22,458 nucleotides of DNA from Candidatus Shapirobacteria bacterium (GCA_027021145.1 JALUUX010000100.1:1-22458); one strand, 5' to 3'; numbered from the stretch's first letter, positions 1 through 7,204 are shown. Notes: generated by a model from the sequence alone, not told the origin. Translations and numbers: made by a program.

Positions 1-1
1 A

Positions 2-820
2 AAAGTGAATAAAAAAGTAGTTGAGAGTCTAATTAAGGCCGGGGCCATGGATCGCTTTGGCAAGCGGAGCGCCATGTTGGCCAGCCTCGATCGAATTAAA
101 GAGCAGGCAGAAAAACGACAAAAGGAAGCTCAAAATGGGCAAGTAGGTCTTTTTGCCCAGCAGGAAGAGGAAAAAATTAAACCCAATCGAGATAACTTGG
201 TGGAAGTCGAGGAATTCTCTCGAGAAGAACTCCTCCGCCTGGAGAAAGAGATGCTTGGTCTTTATCTAACAGAACATCCTCTAAAACAAAGATTAAATCA
301 ATTAAGAGAAGTGATTACTCATAAACTCTACCAGGTGGCCGAAATGGACCGAGGCCGAGCTCGAGTGGGCGGCGTTATTAGTCGATTAAGAATTATCACC
401 ACTAAAAATGGGGGCCGAGAAATGGCTTTCGTTGGTCTAGAAGATGAAACCGGTCAAATCGAATTAGTGGTCTTTCCCAATCAGTTTGAATCTAATAAAG
501 ACCGGCTGCGCTTAGAGCAACTACTTTTAGTCGAAGTAAAAATTGAGCGCCGAGAAGACAAGATCTCGATCATTGCGGAAAAGATTCTTGACCCCAACAA
601 CCCTCAAGCTAACAACCAATCACTAGGACAACAGTTTGTCGTCGAAATTCCAGCCGGCATTAATGGTCAAAAATTAATTCAGCTCAATCAACTTTTAAAG
701 CAGCATCCTGGTCAAGATTGGGGAATAATTAGATTTCCCAATGGGCGAGAGGTAAAACTAAGTTTTGGGGTCAAGTGGAGTCAAGAGCTCGAGCTGGAAA
801 TTGAAAAGATTCTTTGCTAA
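2..820 (+). CDS. dnaE: DNA polymerase III alpha subunit, C-terminal part (5' truncated by window)
   Basis: This is the last ~272 residues of the replicative polymerase catalytic subunit; the reading frame is open to the window edge, so the gene begins upstream. The first residues (NKKVVESLIKAGAMDRFG) match the helix-hairpin-helix region that follows the DnaE polymerase core. The segment EKEMLGLYLTEHPL near residues 80-93 is the conserved DnaE link into the OB fold. An OB-fold (tRNA_anti type) domain follows at about residues 118-165, recognisable from RVGGVISRLR and the DETGQIELVVFP strand pair. The catalytic aspartates are outside the window. It ends 10 bases before rplS, so the two may be co-transcribed. 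Family assignment is firm; the GTG at position 5 is just an internal Val codon. Confidence 0.93.
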   Translation, partial: KVNKKVVESLIKAGAMDRFGKRSAMLASLDRIKEQAEKRQKEAQNGQVGLFAQQEEEKIKPNRDNLVEVEEFSREELLRLEKEMLGLYLTEHPLKQRLNQLREVITHKLYQVAEMDRGRARVGGVISRLRIITTKNGGREMAFVGLEDETGQIELVVFPNQFESNKDRLRLEQLLLVEVKIERREDKISIIAEKILDPNNPQANNQSLGQQFVVEIPAGINGQKLIQLNQLLKQHPGQDWGIIRFPNGREVKLSFGVKWSQELELEIEKILC

Positions 821-830
821 AATTCCAATC

Positions 831-1160
831 ATGGCGATTAAAGCAACTTGGCAAGACAAGGTCGAATTCCAGGTGGGGGATACTGTCAGAATCCTCTATA
901 AAATTTTAGAAGAAGGCAAAAAGGAACGAACCCAACCTTTTGAAGGAATAGTAATTGCCATTCGAGGGCGAGAAGAGAGCAAAACTTTTACCGTGCGCAA
1001 AATTGCGGTCGATAAAGTCGGAGTGGAGCGAATTTTTCCCCTAAATTCTCCCTGGATCAAAGACTTAAAAGTAGTGAAAAAACCGCGAAAAAGGATTCGC
1101 CGGGCCAAGCTTTATTACCTCAGAAAACCTCTTAAGAAGGGAAAGAAAAAACTACTTTAA
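831..1160 (+). CDS. rplS: 50S ribosomal protein L19
   Basis: The 109-residue product is a component of the large ribosomal subunit, located near the 30S/50S interface. The N-terminal half has the L19 beta-barrel signature: VEFQVGDTVRILYKI, then RTQPFEGIVIAIRG, then KTFTVRKIAVDKVGVERIFPLNSP. The C-terminus is strongly basic (KKPRKRIRRAKLYYLRK), as in the family. The ATG at 831 is chosen because the conserved protein starts there and the preceding dnaE gene ends at 820; the in-frame upstream extension to 765 only overlaps dnaE. Length is close to the usual 110-120 residues. No canonical Shine-Dalgarno is seen before the ATG. Downstream lie inverted repeats and a tRNA-Lys locus. Confidence 0.96.
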   Translation: MAIKATWQDKVEFQVGDTVRILYKILEEGKKERTQPFEGIVIAIRGREESKTFTVRKIAVDKVGVERIFPLNSPWIKDLKVVKKPRKRIRRAKLYYLRKPLKKGKKKLL

Positions 1161-1239
1161 ATTACTAGGGTTTCTGGTTATAATAAACTACCACTGTCTG
1201 AGAGGCCGTGGTATTCCTAGCAGAAAAGCTTGTTTTTGT

Positions 1240-1276
1240 TCGCTCATGGCCGAAACCTCGGCCTTCTTGTGAGCGA
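1240..1276. repeat. Imperfect hairpin downstream of rplS
   Basis: Outer arms TCGCTCA (1240-1246) and TGAGCGA (1270-1276) enclose inner arms GGCCG (1248-1252) and CGGCC (1259-1263). A T run precedes and an A run follows, which extends the pairing. There is no T tract after the hairpin on the plus strand, so a classic intrinsic terminator for rplS is not supported, although transcript-end protection is possible. A weaker repeat (TACCAC/GTGGTA) lies just upstream at about 1190-1213. Confidence 0.5.
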
Positions 1277-1322
1277 CAAAAAACAACAAATGACCAATGA
1301 TCAAATGATCAAATTCTAAGAA

Positions 1323-1393
1323 GCGCCCGTAGCTCAGTTGGTAGACCCGCCCGCCTGAACGCCGTCAGGCGGTCGGGCGGGGCACCCGCCTTT
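1323..1393 (+). pseudogene. tRNA-Lys 5' half interrupted by a GC-rich palindrome
   Basis: Positions 1323-1345 equal nucleotides 1-23 of the tRNA-Lys genes in this window, and 1382-1393 continue the tRNA into the anticodon stem-loop. Between them sits a 36-base palindromic insert (1346-1381, inner arms CCGCCTGA/TCAGGCGG). The 3' half of the tRNA is absent here; GIY-YIG-derived sequence follows instead. The same fragment with the same insert occurs at 12602-12672. It cannot give a functional tRNA. Confidence 0.88.
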
Positions 1394-1450
1394 AGTGGAG
1401 GGGATGGAATTAAAAGAGAAAAATTGACGAAAGGTTTAAAAACAATGATT
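1394..1450 (+). pseudogene. Remnant of the 3' end of a GIY-YIG nuclease gene
   Basis: This stretch aligns with the last ~60 bases of the intact GIY-YIG gene at 12680-12944. Both share GAATTAAAAGAGAAAAATTG and the run AAAAACAATGATTGCGCCC that leads directly into the tRNA. The rest of the gene is missing and the frame is disturbed by a one-base indel. It reads as an internal-deletion derivative of the same element, sitting directly against the intact tRNA-Lys(CTT). Confidence 0.8.
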
Positions 1451-1526
1451 GCGCCCGTAGCTCAGTTGGTAGAGCACCCGCCTCTTAAGCGGAGGGTCGG
1501 GGGTTCGAGTCCCTCCGGGCGCACCA
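1451..1526 (+). tRNA. tRNA-Lys (anticodon CTT)
   Basis: The gene forms a full cloverleaf. The acceptor stem is GCGCCCG/CGGGCGC, the D arm is AGCTCAGTTGGTAGAGC, and the anticodon loop is CTCTTAA. The T arm carries the TTCGAGT loop and the discriminator is A. The CCA end is encoded (1524-1526), unlike the other tRNAs in the window. Pair 27:43 is a C:A mismatch, mirrored by a C:T mismatch in the TTT isoacceptor at 12945. Confidence 0.95.
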
Positions 1527-1547
1527 AAACTTGACTTCTGGACTTTA

Positions 1548-1574
1548 TTGCTGAAAAATTTTCTGGCGGCGGGG
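1548..1574 (+). repeat. Left arm of the 27-bp inverted repeat bounding the restriction-modification-like island
   Basis: The reverse complement of this segment matches 6282-6308 at 26 of 27 positions; the single difference lies between CCCCGCCGCCA and AAAATTTTTCAGCAA. It starts 21 bases after tRNA-Lys(CTT). The region from here to the first island gene (1575-1781) holds only degenerate sequence plus a fragment of a regulator gene. Confidence 0.85.
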
Positions 1575-1698
1575 TATGGGAGGTATTGCGCTTGCCCCAT
1601 CCACCTGTGCGCGCAACAAAAAAGGAAACTTCCCGGATTTATTTTTGTTGATTCTGATTTAGAAACTGATTATCATTACAGTAAGTAGCTCATAATAA

Positions 1699-1776
1699 GC
1701 ATACCAAACCCTGAAGACGCTGGAAAAAATTGCTAGAGCTCTTGGTGTGCCAATTAGTGATTTATTTCGTAAATAA
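1699..1776 (+). pseudogene. Fragment of an XRE-type HTH regulator (C-terminal tail)
   Basis: The open stretch ending at the TAA (1774-1776) encodes TLKTLEKIARALGVPISDLF followed by RK and stop. This is the typical end of a Cro/C1 helix-turn-helix domain (helix 4-5 region). Nothing upstream restores the recognition helix, and a stop lies at 1696. It ends 5 bases before the methyltransferase gene, the place where controller (C) proteins of restriction-modification systems are often encoded, so it may be the remains of one. That role is inference. Confidence 0.6.
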
Positions 1777-1781
1777 TACCT

Positions 1782-2834
1782 ATGAACGATTACAAAGAAA
1801 GAAAATATTTATCATCTACAGAAGCGGCAAAATACTTAGGCATTACCGTGCAGAAACTACACGGTTTAGTTAGGGCTAAAAAAATTAAATGTATTATAGC
1901 TGCAAGCGGTCAAAAAAGATTTGATTTGAAAGAATTAAAAAAGTATGAAGCGGAATATCCTTATCAGAGTAGAAAAACTAAAAAGAAAAACATTCCAACG
2001 GAAAACATACTAAGCATAAACGGCACTACCCAGAAGATCTATGTAAAAAACGCAATGAAAATGGAAGATCTAGAAGACAACTCGGTCCATTTGATGATTA
2101 CCTCACCTCCTTATTTTGACGCTAAAATGTACACTAAAAAACCCATAGAAAATGACTTGGGCAATATCCATGATCTAGATGAATGGTTTGAAAAAATAGG
2201 TATTGTATGGAAAGAGGTTTTTAGGGTATTACAGCCCGGCAGAAAAGCCTTCATAAATATTATGAATCTTCCGGTGAGAGATAATAGTAATGGTTTTAGG
2301 TCCCTAAATTTAGTTGGAAGAACTATAGACCTGATGGAGAAAATTGGTTTTATTTTCAAAAGAGATATTATTTGGCATAAAACAAATGGAGTTAGAGCTC
2401 ATTTTGGGACATATCCATATCCAGGAGGAATATTGATAAACAACATGCATGAATTTATCCTGGAATTTAATAAGCCAGACAAGAAAGGTTTTAATAAATA
2501 CGGGCATCTAACTAAAAAACAAAAAGAGGAATCCAAGCTTGATAAAGAATTCTGGCTAAGTATAAAAAATACCGATGTTTGGACAATGAAACCCCAAAAT
2601 AGCGGAGATAATAGATCACATGTTGCTCCCTTTCCTTATGAATTGCCTTATAGAATTATAAAAGCATTTTCTTTTGTGGGGGAGGTAGTGTTAGATCCAT
2701 TTTTAGGAAGTGGAACTACCTTAAAAGCAGCTGTTGATCTCAAAAGAAATGGTGTTGGTTATGAGATAGTACCTGAAATAGCAGAGGTCGCAATCAAAAG
2801 TTTAAACAACTACCAAGCTAGGCTATTTATTTAA
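1782..2834 (+). CDS. DNA methyltransferase, beta class, with N-terminal MerR/excisionase-like HTH
   Basis: The 350-residue product should transfer methyl groups from S-adenosylmethionine to DNA. Residues ~8-55 form a winged-helix DNA-binding segment of the excisionase/MerR kind (YLSSTEAAKYLGITVQKLHGL), with a basic linker to about residue 72. The methyltransferase follows: motif IV TSPPY at 107-111, motif X region HVAPFPYELPYRII at 280-293, and motif I DPFLGSGTT at 305-313. The order IV...X-I defines the beta class, and TSPPY favours N4-cytosine or N6-adenine modification. The fused HTH could be autoregulatory or part of target recognition. Two nuclease-like genes follow with gaps of 4 and 13 bases, as expected for a restriction-modification operon. 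Base composition is clearly more AT-rich than in the flanking housekeeping genes. Confidence 0.92.
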   Translation: MNDYKERKYLSSTEAAKYLGITVQKLHGLVRAKKIKCIIAASGQKRFDLKELKKYEAEYPYQSRKTKKKNIPTENILSINGTTQKIYVKNAMKMEDLEDNSVHLMITSPPYFDAKMYTKKPIENDLGNIHDLDEWFEKIGIVWKEVFRVLQPGRKAFINIMNLPVRDNSNGFRSLNLVGRTIDLMEKIGFIFKRDIIWHKTNGVRAHFGTYPYPGGILINNMHEFILEFNKPDKKGFNKYGHLTKKQKEESKLDKEFWLSIKNTDVWTMKPQNSGDNRSHVAPFPYELPYRIIKAFSFVGEVVLDPFLGSGTTLKAAVDLKRNGVGYEIVPEIAEVAIKSLNNYQARLFI

Positions 2835-2838
2835 AGCT

Positions 2839-3963
2839 ATGAATTTAGACACAAAAACAATATACGCCCAATCAAGTGATATCAAATCAAGGACCTATCT
2901 TGAGTATCGCAAAGATATGAAACAAAAAGCCATCGCAGAGCTGGAAGTTTTGCCTTGGCTTAGAGAGAAAATTCGGGAAGAAAATAAAAATGCTGTTGTA
3001 GAAAAGTTCGGAGGTGATAAGTTTATATGGTTTTTGAGAAAGGGAGGAATAACAAGGGACCCAGATTTTATTGTTAAATACTCAAATGGAGAGATTAAGT
3101 ATATAGAATTTCAATACGCAAAGAAGGAATTAAATGCTTATGATTTTAAAATTTCCAAGATTGCTCCAAAGGATAGAAAATTAAAGAAAAGGATTCCCAA
3201 AGAAGATACAAAAATCTTATACATCATTAAGCCAACCTATCAATATGCTCTTTTGGACCCTGCCTGGATAGTTAACAATTCTACGCAAACGGTCGCTGCC
3301 GCCTGGGGCAATGCTCCAGTTTTTAGAGTTTCTAGAGATAAGTTTGAAAAAATATTGAAAAAAGACGATAAGCTTAAATTTGTTTGTGAGCTAATAGATA
3401 AAAAAATCTTTATACTCAACTTCCAACACGAAGCCATTGAGATTGAAAAAGAAAAATTATCTCACTTATTACAGCAAGTTATCGACGAAGAGAAAATATT
3501 AAAGATCGCACCTAAAAGCTTGGATGGATTTTTTAAGGTATGCTTTACTCTTAACCACATAGAGAAAACACCAGTGAATGCTAATTTGTGGTTAATATAT
3601 CTTCTATCTTTCATAGATGAGAAGTTAAACTCTTACGAGTTATTTCAGCTAGTATATAGCTTAGACTTTCTTTATCCGCGAGTAGAACTAAAAGAAAATG
3701 AGTTGAGGAAATTAGTGTCTGGATTAAAGCAGATAAAAAATCAAGTGATTGGATTTTCAAAAGAAGACGGATCTTTCCAATCAGACAAAACCCTATCTCC
3801 CTTAAACGACACAAGGTATTCGCTTTTTGTTATCAACATTATTGAAGACCTAACTCAAGATTTACTTTATTACTATGGAAATAATTTAGATTTGGATTCT
3901 ATAACCTCTATTTATCAAACAGTACCACGAGTGAATAAAACTTTTGAATTTATTGCAGAATAA
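2839..3963 (+). CDS. Putative restriction endonuclease with PD...ExQ motif
   Basis: The family is not recognised with certainty. The 374-residue protein has a plausible PD-(D/E)xK-type core near its N-terminus: RDPDFIVKYSNGE with P75-D76, then a beta strand YIEFQYAKK with E90 and Q92. The ExQ form replaces the usual ExK and is known from BglII-type restriction enzymes. The C-terminal two-thirds is mostly helical and charged, without a recognised motif. The gene starts 4 bases after the methyltransferase stop and is followed immediately by a second nuclease-like gene. Context and motif together suggest the cleaving subunit of the system, or one of two. A function in target recognition instead cannot be excluded. 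Confidence 0.55.
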   Translation: MNLDTKTIYAQSSDIKSRTYLEYRKDMKQKAIAELEVLPWLREKIREENKNAVVEKFGGDKFIWFLRKGGITRDPDFIVKYSNGEIKYIEFQYAKKELNAYDFKISKIAPKDRKLKKRIPKEDTKILYIIKPTYQYALLDPAWIVNNSTQTVAAAWGNAPVFRVSRDKFEKILKKDDKLKFVCELIDKKIFILNFQHEAIEIEKEKLSHLLQQVIDEEKILKIAPKSLDGFFKVCFTLNHIEKTPVNANLWLIYLLSFIDEKLNSYELFQLVYSLDFLYPRVELKENELRKLVSGLKQIKNQVIGFSKEDGSFQSDKTLSPLNDTRYSLFVINIIEDLTQDLLYYYGNNLDLDSITSIYQTVPRVNKTFEFIAE

Positions 3964-3976
3964 CTTGAGTAGAGTC

Positions 3977-6265
3977 ATGGCATCTATCAGTCTCTCAATT
4001 AAATACAGACCAGTAAAAATTGGTTTCTTAGTTCGTGATGGTTCTATTGAGGATTTAGTTAAATCCGCAGGCATTAATACCTTGCTTTGGGGTGGTATTT
4101 ATAATCCGATTATTCCCGTATCTAAAAACACAAGGTTCGCGGAGCAATTAATCAGTCTTTTTTCGGCGGATGTGTTGTTTCCTGTATCTCACACAAATGA
4201 GATTAATGAATTAATGAGAAAATATCCCCTACTTCGTGATCCCGGACATTATGCTCAAAATATTTTTTATGAAGACTGCTATACCAAGAAAAATATCTTG
4301 GGATATTTAAGCTCACTGAATACGATCCGCTATTATTGGGAAAGAGAATTTAAACACAAACCTGAAAAGCATAAAAGCAATTGCGTATTGGTAAAGTGGG
4401 AAGGTGGAGATGATTTAAAAAATCTTTTCTCAATATTATTTGGATTTTTTCCTCAAGAGTATAACTTAAGGGACGATTTTGAATCAGCCTTTTTGAGGGG
4501 CCTACATGCACAAGAAATTAAATTAGAACCTGATAATATTCTTAAACTTAAAAAGAATCTAGCTAGCGCTGTTACACCTATCACATTAACCGGTTTAGAA
4601 CTACAAGGATATGGTGGCACATGGAGAGATGACGGTATTTATATTGGAGACCATAACGACTTTAAAGATTTATTGTATTTTTGGAATATCAGAGCCTCTG
4701 GTTTATTTGTAGAATTTCTACCTAAGAATAAAATAACTAGATTTAAAAATTTTATTAATAAGGTAGTTGAAATATTAGAAAAGTCTTCTAATAAAAAATC
4801 TGGTATTGGGGATGATTTTATCAATGTATATTATCGTTGTTCTGATGATGAAATTAAAAACATAATCAAAAAGTTTAAAACTAAAAAGCGTTTTGTTTAC
4901 TATAAATGTGATGAGATTAGTTGGAATGGATTAAATATTAAGCCCACCGCTTTTTATTTTGGGTGGGAACATATATTAGGTAGTGTAGAAAAATCATATA
5001 ATCGGTATGTAGTATCTGTTAGCCTTCCGAAAAAGAAATTCATTGTTAAAAAAACAAGGGACACAGACCATGAACATTTAGCAATCTCGATTGACCCAAT
5101 TGGAGAATTTGGTTATCCAGAGCATACTTTGAAGCCACCCTTTATTAAAGAATTAAACGAATTCTACAGTATAGAAATAGCTATTGACCCATTCGCGTTA
5201 AGAGTAGAAAAAAATGGAATAGCAAAGATAATAAGAGCTGGTGATAATTCTCTGTTTTTGTATCCCATCTCACATCAATCTATCATTCAAAAAATTTTTG
5301 AGTTGGCAGATATACAATCCGAGATAAGCCAAGCAGGACTAATTACAAAAAGAATCATAGAAAAATTGGGTGGTGTAGATGGAGGGGGGATTTTTAAAAT
5401 AGAAGGAGTTAGAAAATTACTACAAAATTTAAAATCCGATACATTTGTTACCAAGGGTGAAGCTACTAAAATCATTTGGAATGATGGGGAGTTTAAAAAA
5501 CACGAAAAACTTTATATTGAAGCAAGGGAGAAGTCAAAATTAACATCTCCTGATGTATTCAATTTTTTATTAAAAAAAGATTTTCTTAGAGCAGGGCTTG
5601 AGCTTATATGCAATCACTGCAAACTTTCTAATTGGTTTTCTTTAAGGGAAATTGACGATATTTGGATATGTAATTACTGCGGGGACGAAAATAAAACTAG
5701 TTTACAATTAAATAACAGGGGTGATTGGAAGTTCAGAAAAAGCGGACTTTTTGCAAAAGACAATAACCAAGAGGGGGCCATACCTGTTATTTTAACTCTC
5801 CTAGTATTTTTGAGAATTCTTGATCCATCAGGTTTTATATATTCTCCGTCATTGAAGTTAAGAATTAAAAATAAGAAAGAATGTGAAGCTGATTTTGTAG
5901 TTTTACAATATGAGAGAGGTGATGAAATTCAATTAGCGATTGGTGAATGTAAAAGTGAAGGCGGAGCCATTAATAAGGAAGATATTGAAAATTTAAAAAT
6001 GGTAAGAGAGATGGTAAATAAAATTGGGATTAATTGTTATCTCGTCTTTTCTAAGGTTGCTAAAGAATTTACAAATGAAGAAATTGAGTTATTCAAACAA
6101 TTACAAAAAGACAAAATTCCTGTTATTCTTTTGACCAACCGCGAGCTAGAAGAACCGTACCACCCTTATTGGGAGCTAGAAGAAAAAGATGACTTACCAG
6201 AAAAATATGCTCTTGATATGAGAGGTATGGTTAGGAATTCTAGTTATCTTTATTTAAGAGACTAA
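3977..6265 (+). CDS. Large uncharacterised protein with zinc ribbon and D...ECK nuclease motif (restriction/defence)
   Basis: This 762-residue protein is not assigned to a named family here. The N-terminus (RPVKIGFLVRDGSIEDLVK ... LLWGGIYNPIIPV) looks like a conserved core but has no known function. A zinc ribbon lies at about residues 545-568 (CNHC and CNYC). It is followed by a PD-(D/E)xK-like segment: D639 in ADFVVLQ and E657-C658-K659 in LAIGECKSEG. The ribbon plus nuclease pairing suggests DNA binding and cleavage. The ATG at 3977 is chosen; an in-frame TTG at 3944 would overlap the preceding gene by 20 bases. The gene is AT-rich like its two upstream neighbours and ends just inside the right inverted repeat. 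It may be a second nuclease or an effector subunit. Confidence 0.6.
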   Translation: MASISLSIKYRPVKIGFLVRDGSIEDLVKSAGINTLLWGGIYNPIIPVSKNTRFAEQLISLFSADVLFPVSHTNEINELMRKYPLLRDPGHYAQNIFYEDCYTKKNILGYLSSLNTIRYYWEREFKHKPEKHKSNCVLVKWEGGDDLKNLFSILFGFFPQEYNLRDDFESAFLRGLHAQEIKLEPDNILKLKKNLASAVTPITLTGLELQGYGGTWRDDGIYIGDHNDFKDLLYFWNIRASGLFVEFLPKNKITRFKNFINKVVEILEKSSNKKSGIGDDFINVYYRCSDDEIKNIIKKFKTKKRFVYYKCDEISWNGLNIKPTAFYFGWEHILGSVEKSYNRYVVSVSLPKKKFIVKKTRDTDHEHLAISIDPIGEFGYPEHTLKPPFIKELNEFYSIEIAIDPFALRVEKNGIAKIIRAGDNSLFLYPISHQSIIQKIFELADIQSEISQAGLITKRIIEKLGGVDGGGIFKIEGVRKLLQNLKSDTFVTKGEATKIIWNDGEFKKHEKLYIEAREKSKLTSPDVFNFLLKKDFLRAGLELICNHCKLSNWFSLREIDDIWICNYCGDENKTSLQLNNRGDWKFRKSGLFAKDNNQEGAIPVILTLLVFLRILDPSGFIYSPSLKLRIKNKKECEADFVVLQYERGDEIQLAIGECKSEGGAINKEDIENLKMVREMVNKIGINCYLVFSKVAKEFTNEEIELFKQLQKDKIPVILLTNRELEEPYHPYWELEEKDDLPEKYALDMRGMVRNSSYLYLRD

Positions 6266-6281
6266 AACCACCTATCTTTAG

Positions 6282-6308
6282 CCCCGCCGCCAAAAAATTT
6301 TTCAGCAA
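6282..6308 (-). repeat. Right arm of the 27-bp inverted repeat bounding the restriction-modification-like island
   Basis: This is the near-perfect inverted partner of 1548-1574 (26/27). It lies 16 bases after the stop of the last island gene. The 6309-6526 stretch that follows has no gene. It holds a second inverted repeat (GCAGGC at 6323 against GCCTGC near 6370, with A/T arms) and a REP-like palindrome at about 6370-6390 (CCTGC...GGCAGG). Confidence 0.85.
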
Positions 6309-6526
6309 CAAAACCCAAGTAAGCAGGCAAAAATAGAGAGGGTTTAAGGAGGAAAAAAAATTTTTGCCCGCCTGCTGCGGCATAGGGCAGGAAGCGACTC
6401 TCTTTGCGTTAGCGGGGCTGAGCCGCTAGGTGGGTTAAGTCGTGTCGAAGGCGCGGCAAACCTTCTCTTTCTCAAGAATTTTTGATAAAATGAGTTCGAA
6501 CAGAATTGTATAACCACATCAATCTG

Positions 6527-6585
6527 GCCGCCATCGTCTAGAGGCCTAGGACGGGCCGACTTTTCGGCCAGATCGCGAGTTCGAT
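6527..6585 (+). pseudogene. Degenerate tRNA-Glu copy 1 (anticodon arm replaced by a tight hairpin)
   Basis: Positions 6527-6552 are identical to the first 26 nucleotides of the intact tRNA-Glu at 7128. The anticodon arm is replaced by 6553-6569, which folds as GGCCGA-CTTT-TCGGCC with no 7-base anticodon loop. The variable and T-arm start (6570-6585) is recognisable but altered, and the acceptor 3' strand is absent. A GIY-YIG gene begins 11 bases later. Confidence 0.85.
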
Positions 6586-6596
6586 ATAATATAAAG

Positions 6597-6850
6597 ATGC
6601 GCGGGTACGTTTACATTCTCAGATGCGCGAATGGCAACTATTACATAGGGAGCACAAATAATTTAAAAGGCGCATTTCTGAGCATCAACGAGGAAAAAGC
6701 AAAGCAACTAAAAACAAAAGGCCGGTAGAGTTGGTCTATCATAAATCGTTCAGCACCTTGAAAGAAGCCAGAAAATTCGAGTACTTTATTAAAAGACAGC
6801 GAAGTGAGAAATTCTACCAAAAACTAATAAGGGGAGATTTTTGTTTTTGA
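6597..6850 (+). pseudogene. GIY-YIG endonuclease gene with a one-base frameshift
   Basis: From the ATG at 6597 the frame encodes MRGYVYILRCANGNYYIGST followed by NNLK. That covers the N-terminal GIY (YVYIL) and YIG (YYIGST) strands of the single-domain UvrC-like nuclease family. At 6665-6670 (AAAAGG) one base is missing. The next frame continues as RISEHQRGKSKATKNKRPVE, then a YHKS segment, EARKFEYFIKRQ with the family's catalytic Glu position, and a stop at 6848. The ~84-residue total is the usual length. Either the gene is dead or the homopolymer run is a sequencing error. It lies between damaged and intact copies of tRNA-Glu, in the same orientation as the tRNA. Confidence 0.85.
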
Positions 6851-7040
6851 CGGTGAGGACATTACTTGAAGCCTGAAGCATTCAAGGCGGCAATAACCAG
6901 ATTGCAACTAATACGCAGCTAAAAGCATTGTCAGCCGAGAACGGGTCAACATGTCCAACAGATTGGAGAAGGTTGTCTAGAGACTTAAGACAGGCTATCT
7001 CGAGCCCAAAAAGCTCTTTTTTAAAACAGCTTTTGTATTG

Positions 7041-7093
7041 GCTGCCATCGTCTAGAGGCCTAGGACGGGCCGATTTTTCGGCCAGATCGCGGG
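7041..7093 (+). pseudogene. Degenerate tRNA-Glu copy 2
   Basis: This stretch matches the 5' part of tRNA-Glu (one C-to-T change), then the same type of substituted anticodon hairpin (GGCCGA-TTTT-TCGGCC), then AGATCGCGGG; the rest of the tRNA is missing. The leader before this copy (AAAACAGCTTTT at about 7023) is repeated before the intact tRNA (about 7111), so the copy arose by a short tandem duplication of the locus. The upstream 6851-7040 stretch contains no convincing gene. Confidence 0.8.
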
Positions 7094-7127
7094 CCCAAGA
7101 AACTCCCCTTAAAACAGCTTTTACCTA

Positions 7128-7201
7128 GCCGCCATCGTCTAGAGGCCTAGGACGCCACCCTTTCAAGGTGGAGATCGCGGGTTCGAATCCCGCTGGCGGC
7201 A
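7128..7201 (+). tRNA. tRNA-Glu (anticodon TTC)
   Basis: The gene is a full cloverleaf with acceptor GCCGCCA/TGGCGGC and anticodon arm CCACC-CTTTCAA-GGTGG. The T arm is GCGGG-TTCGAAT-CCCGC and the discriminator is A. No CCA is encoded. It is the only complete copy among three tRNA-Glu-like sequences in 6527-7201. Confidence 0.95.
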
Positions 7202-7204
7202 CCG

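Noticed and set aside
896..1108. Minus-strand open frame within rplS
   Set aside because: It is a shadow of a certain ribosomal protein gene, without independent evidence.
1230..1290. Intrinsic terminator for rplS
   Set aside because: The hairpin is real, but the T run precedes it and A bases follow, so it lacks the U tract needed on the plus strand.
1614..1688. Short frame ending KLPGFIFVDSDLETDYHYSK before the island
   Set aside because: It is only ~25 codons with no start, ribosome binding site or recognised family. It may be a gene remnant but cannot be supported.
6928..7128. 66-residue plus-strand open frame across the tRNA-Glu repeats
   Set aside because: It translates the degenerate tRNA copy 2 and its leader; it has no ribosome binding site, no family resemblance and composition unlike a protein.
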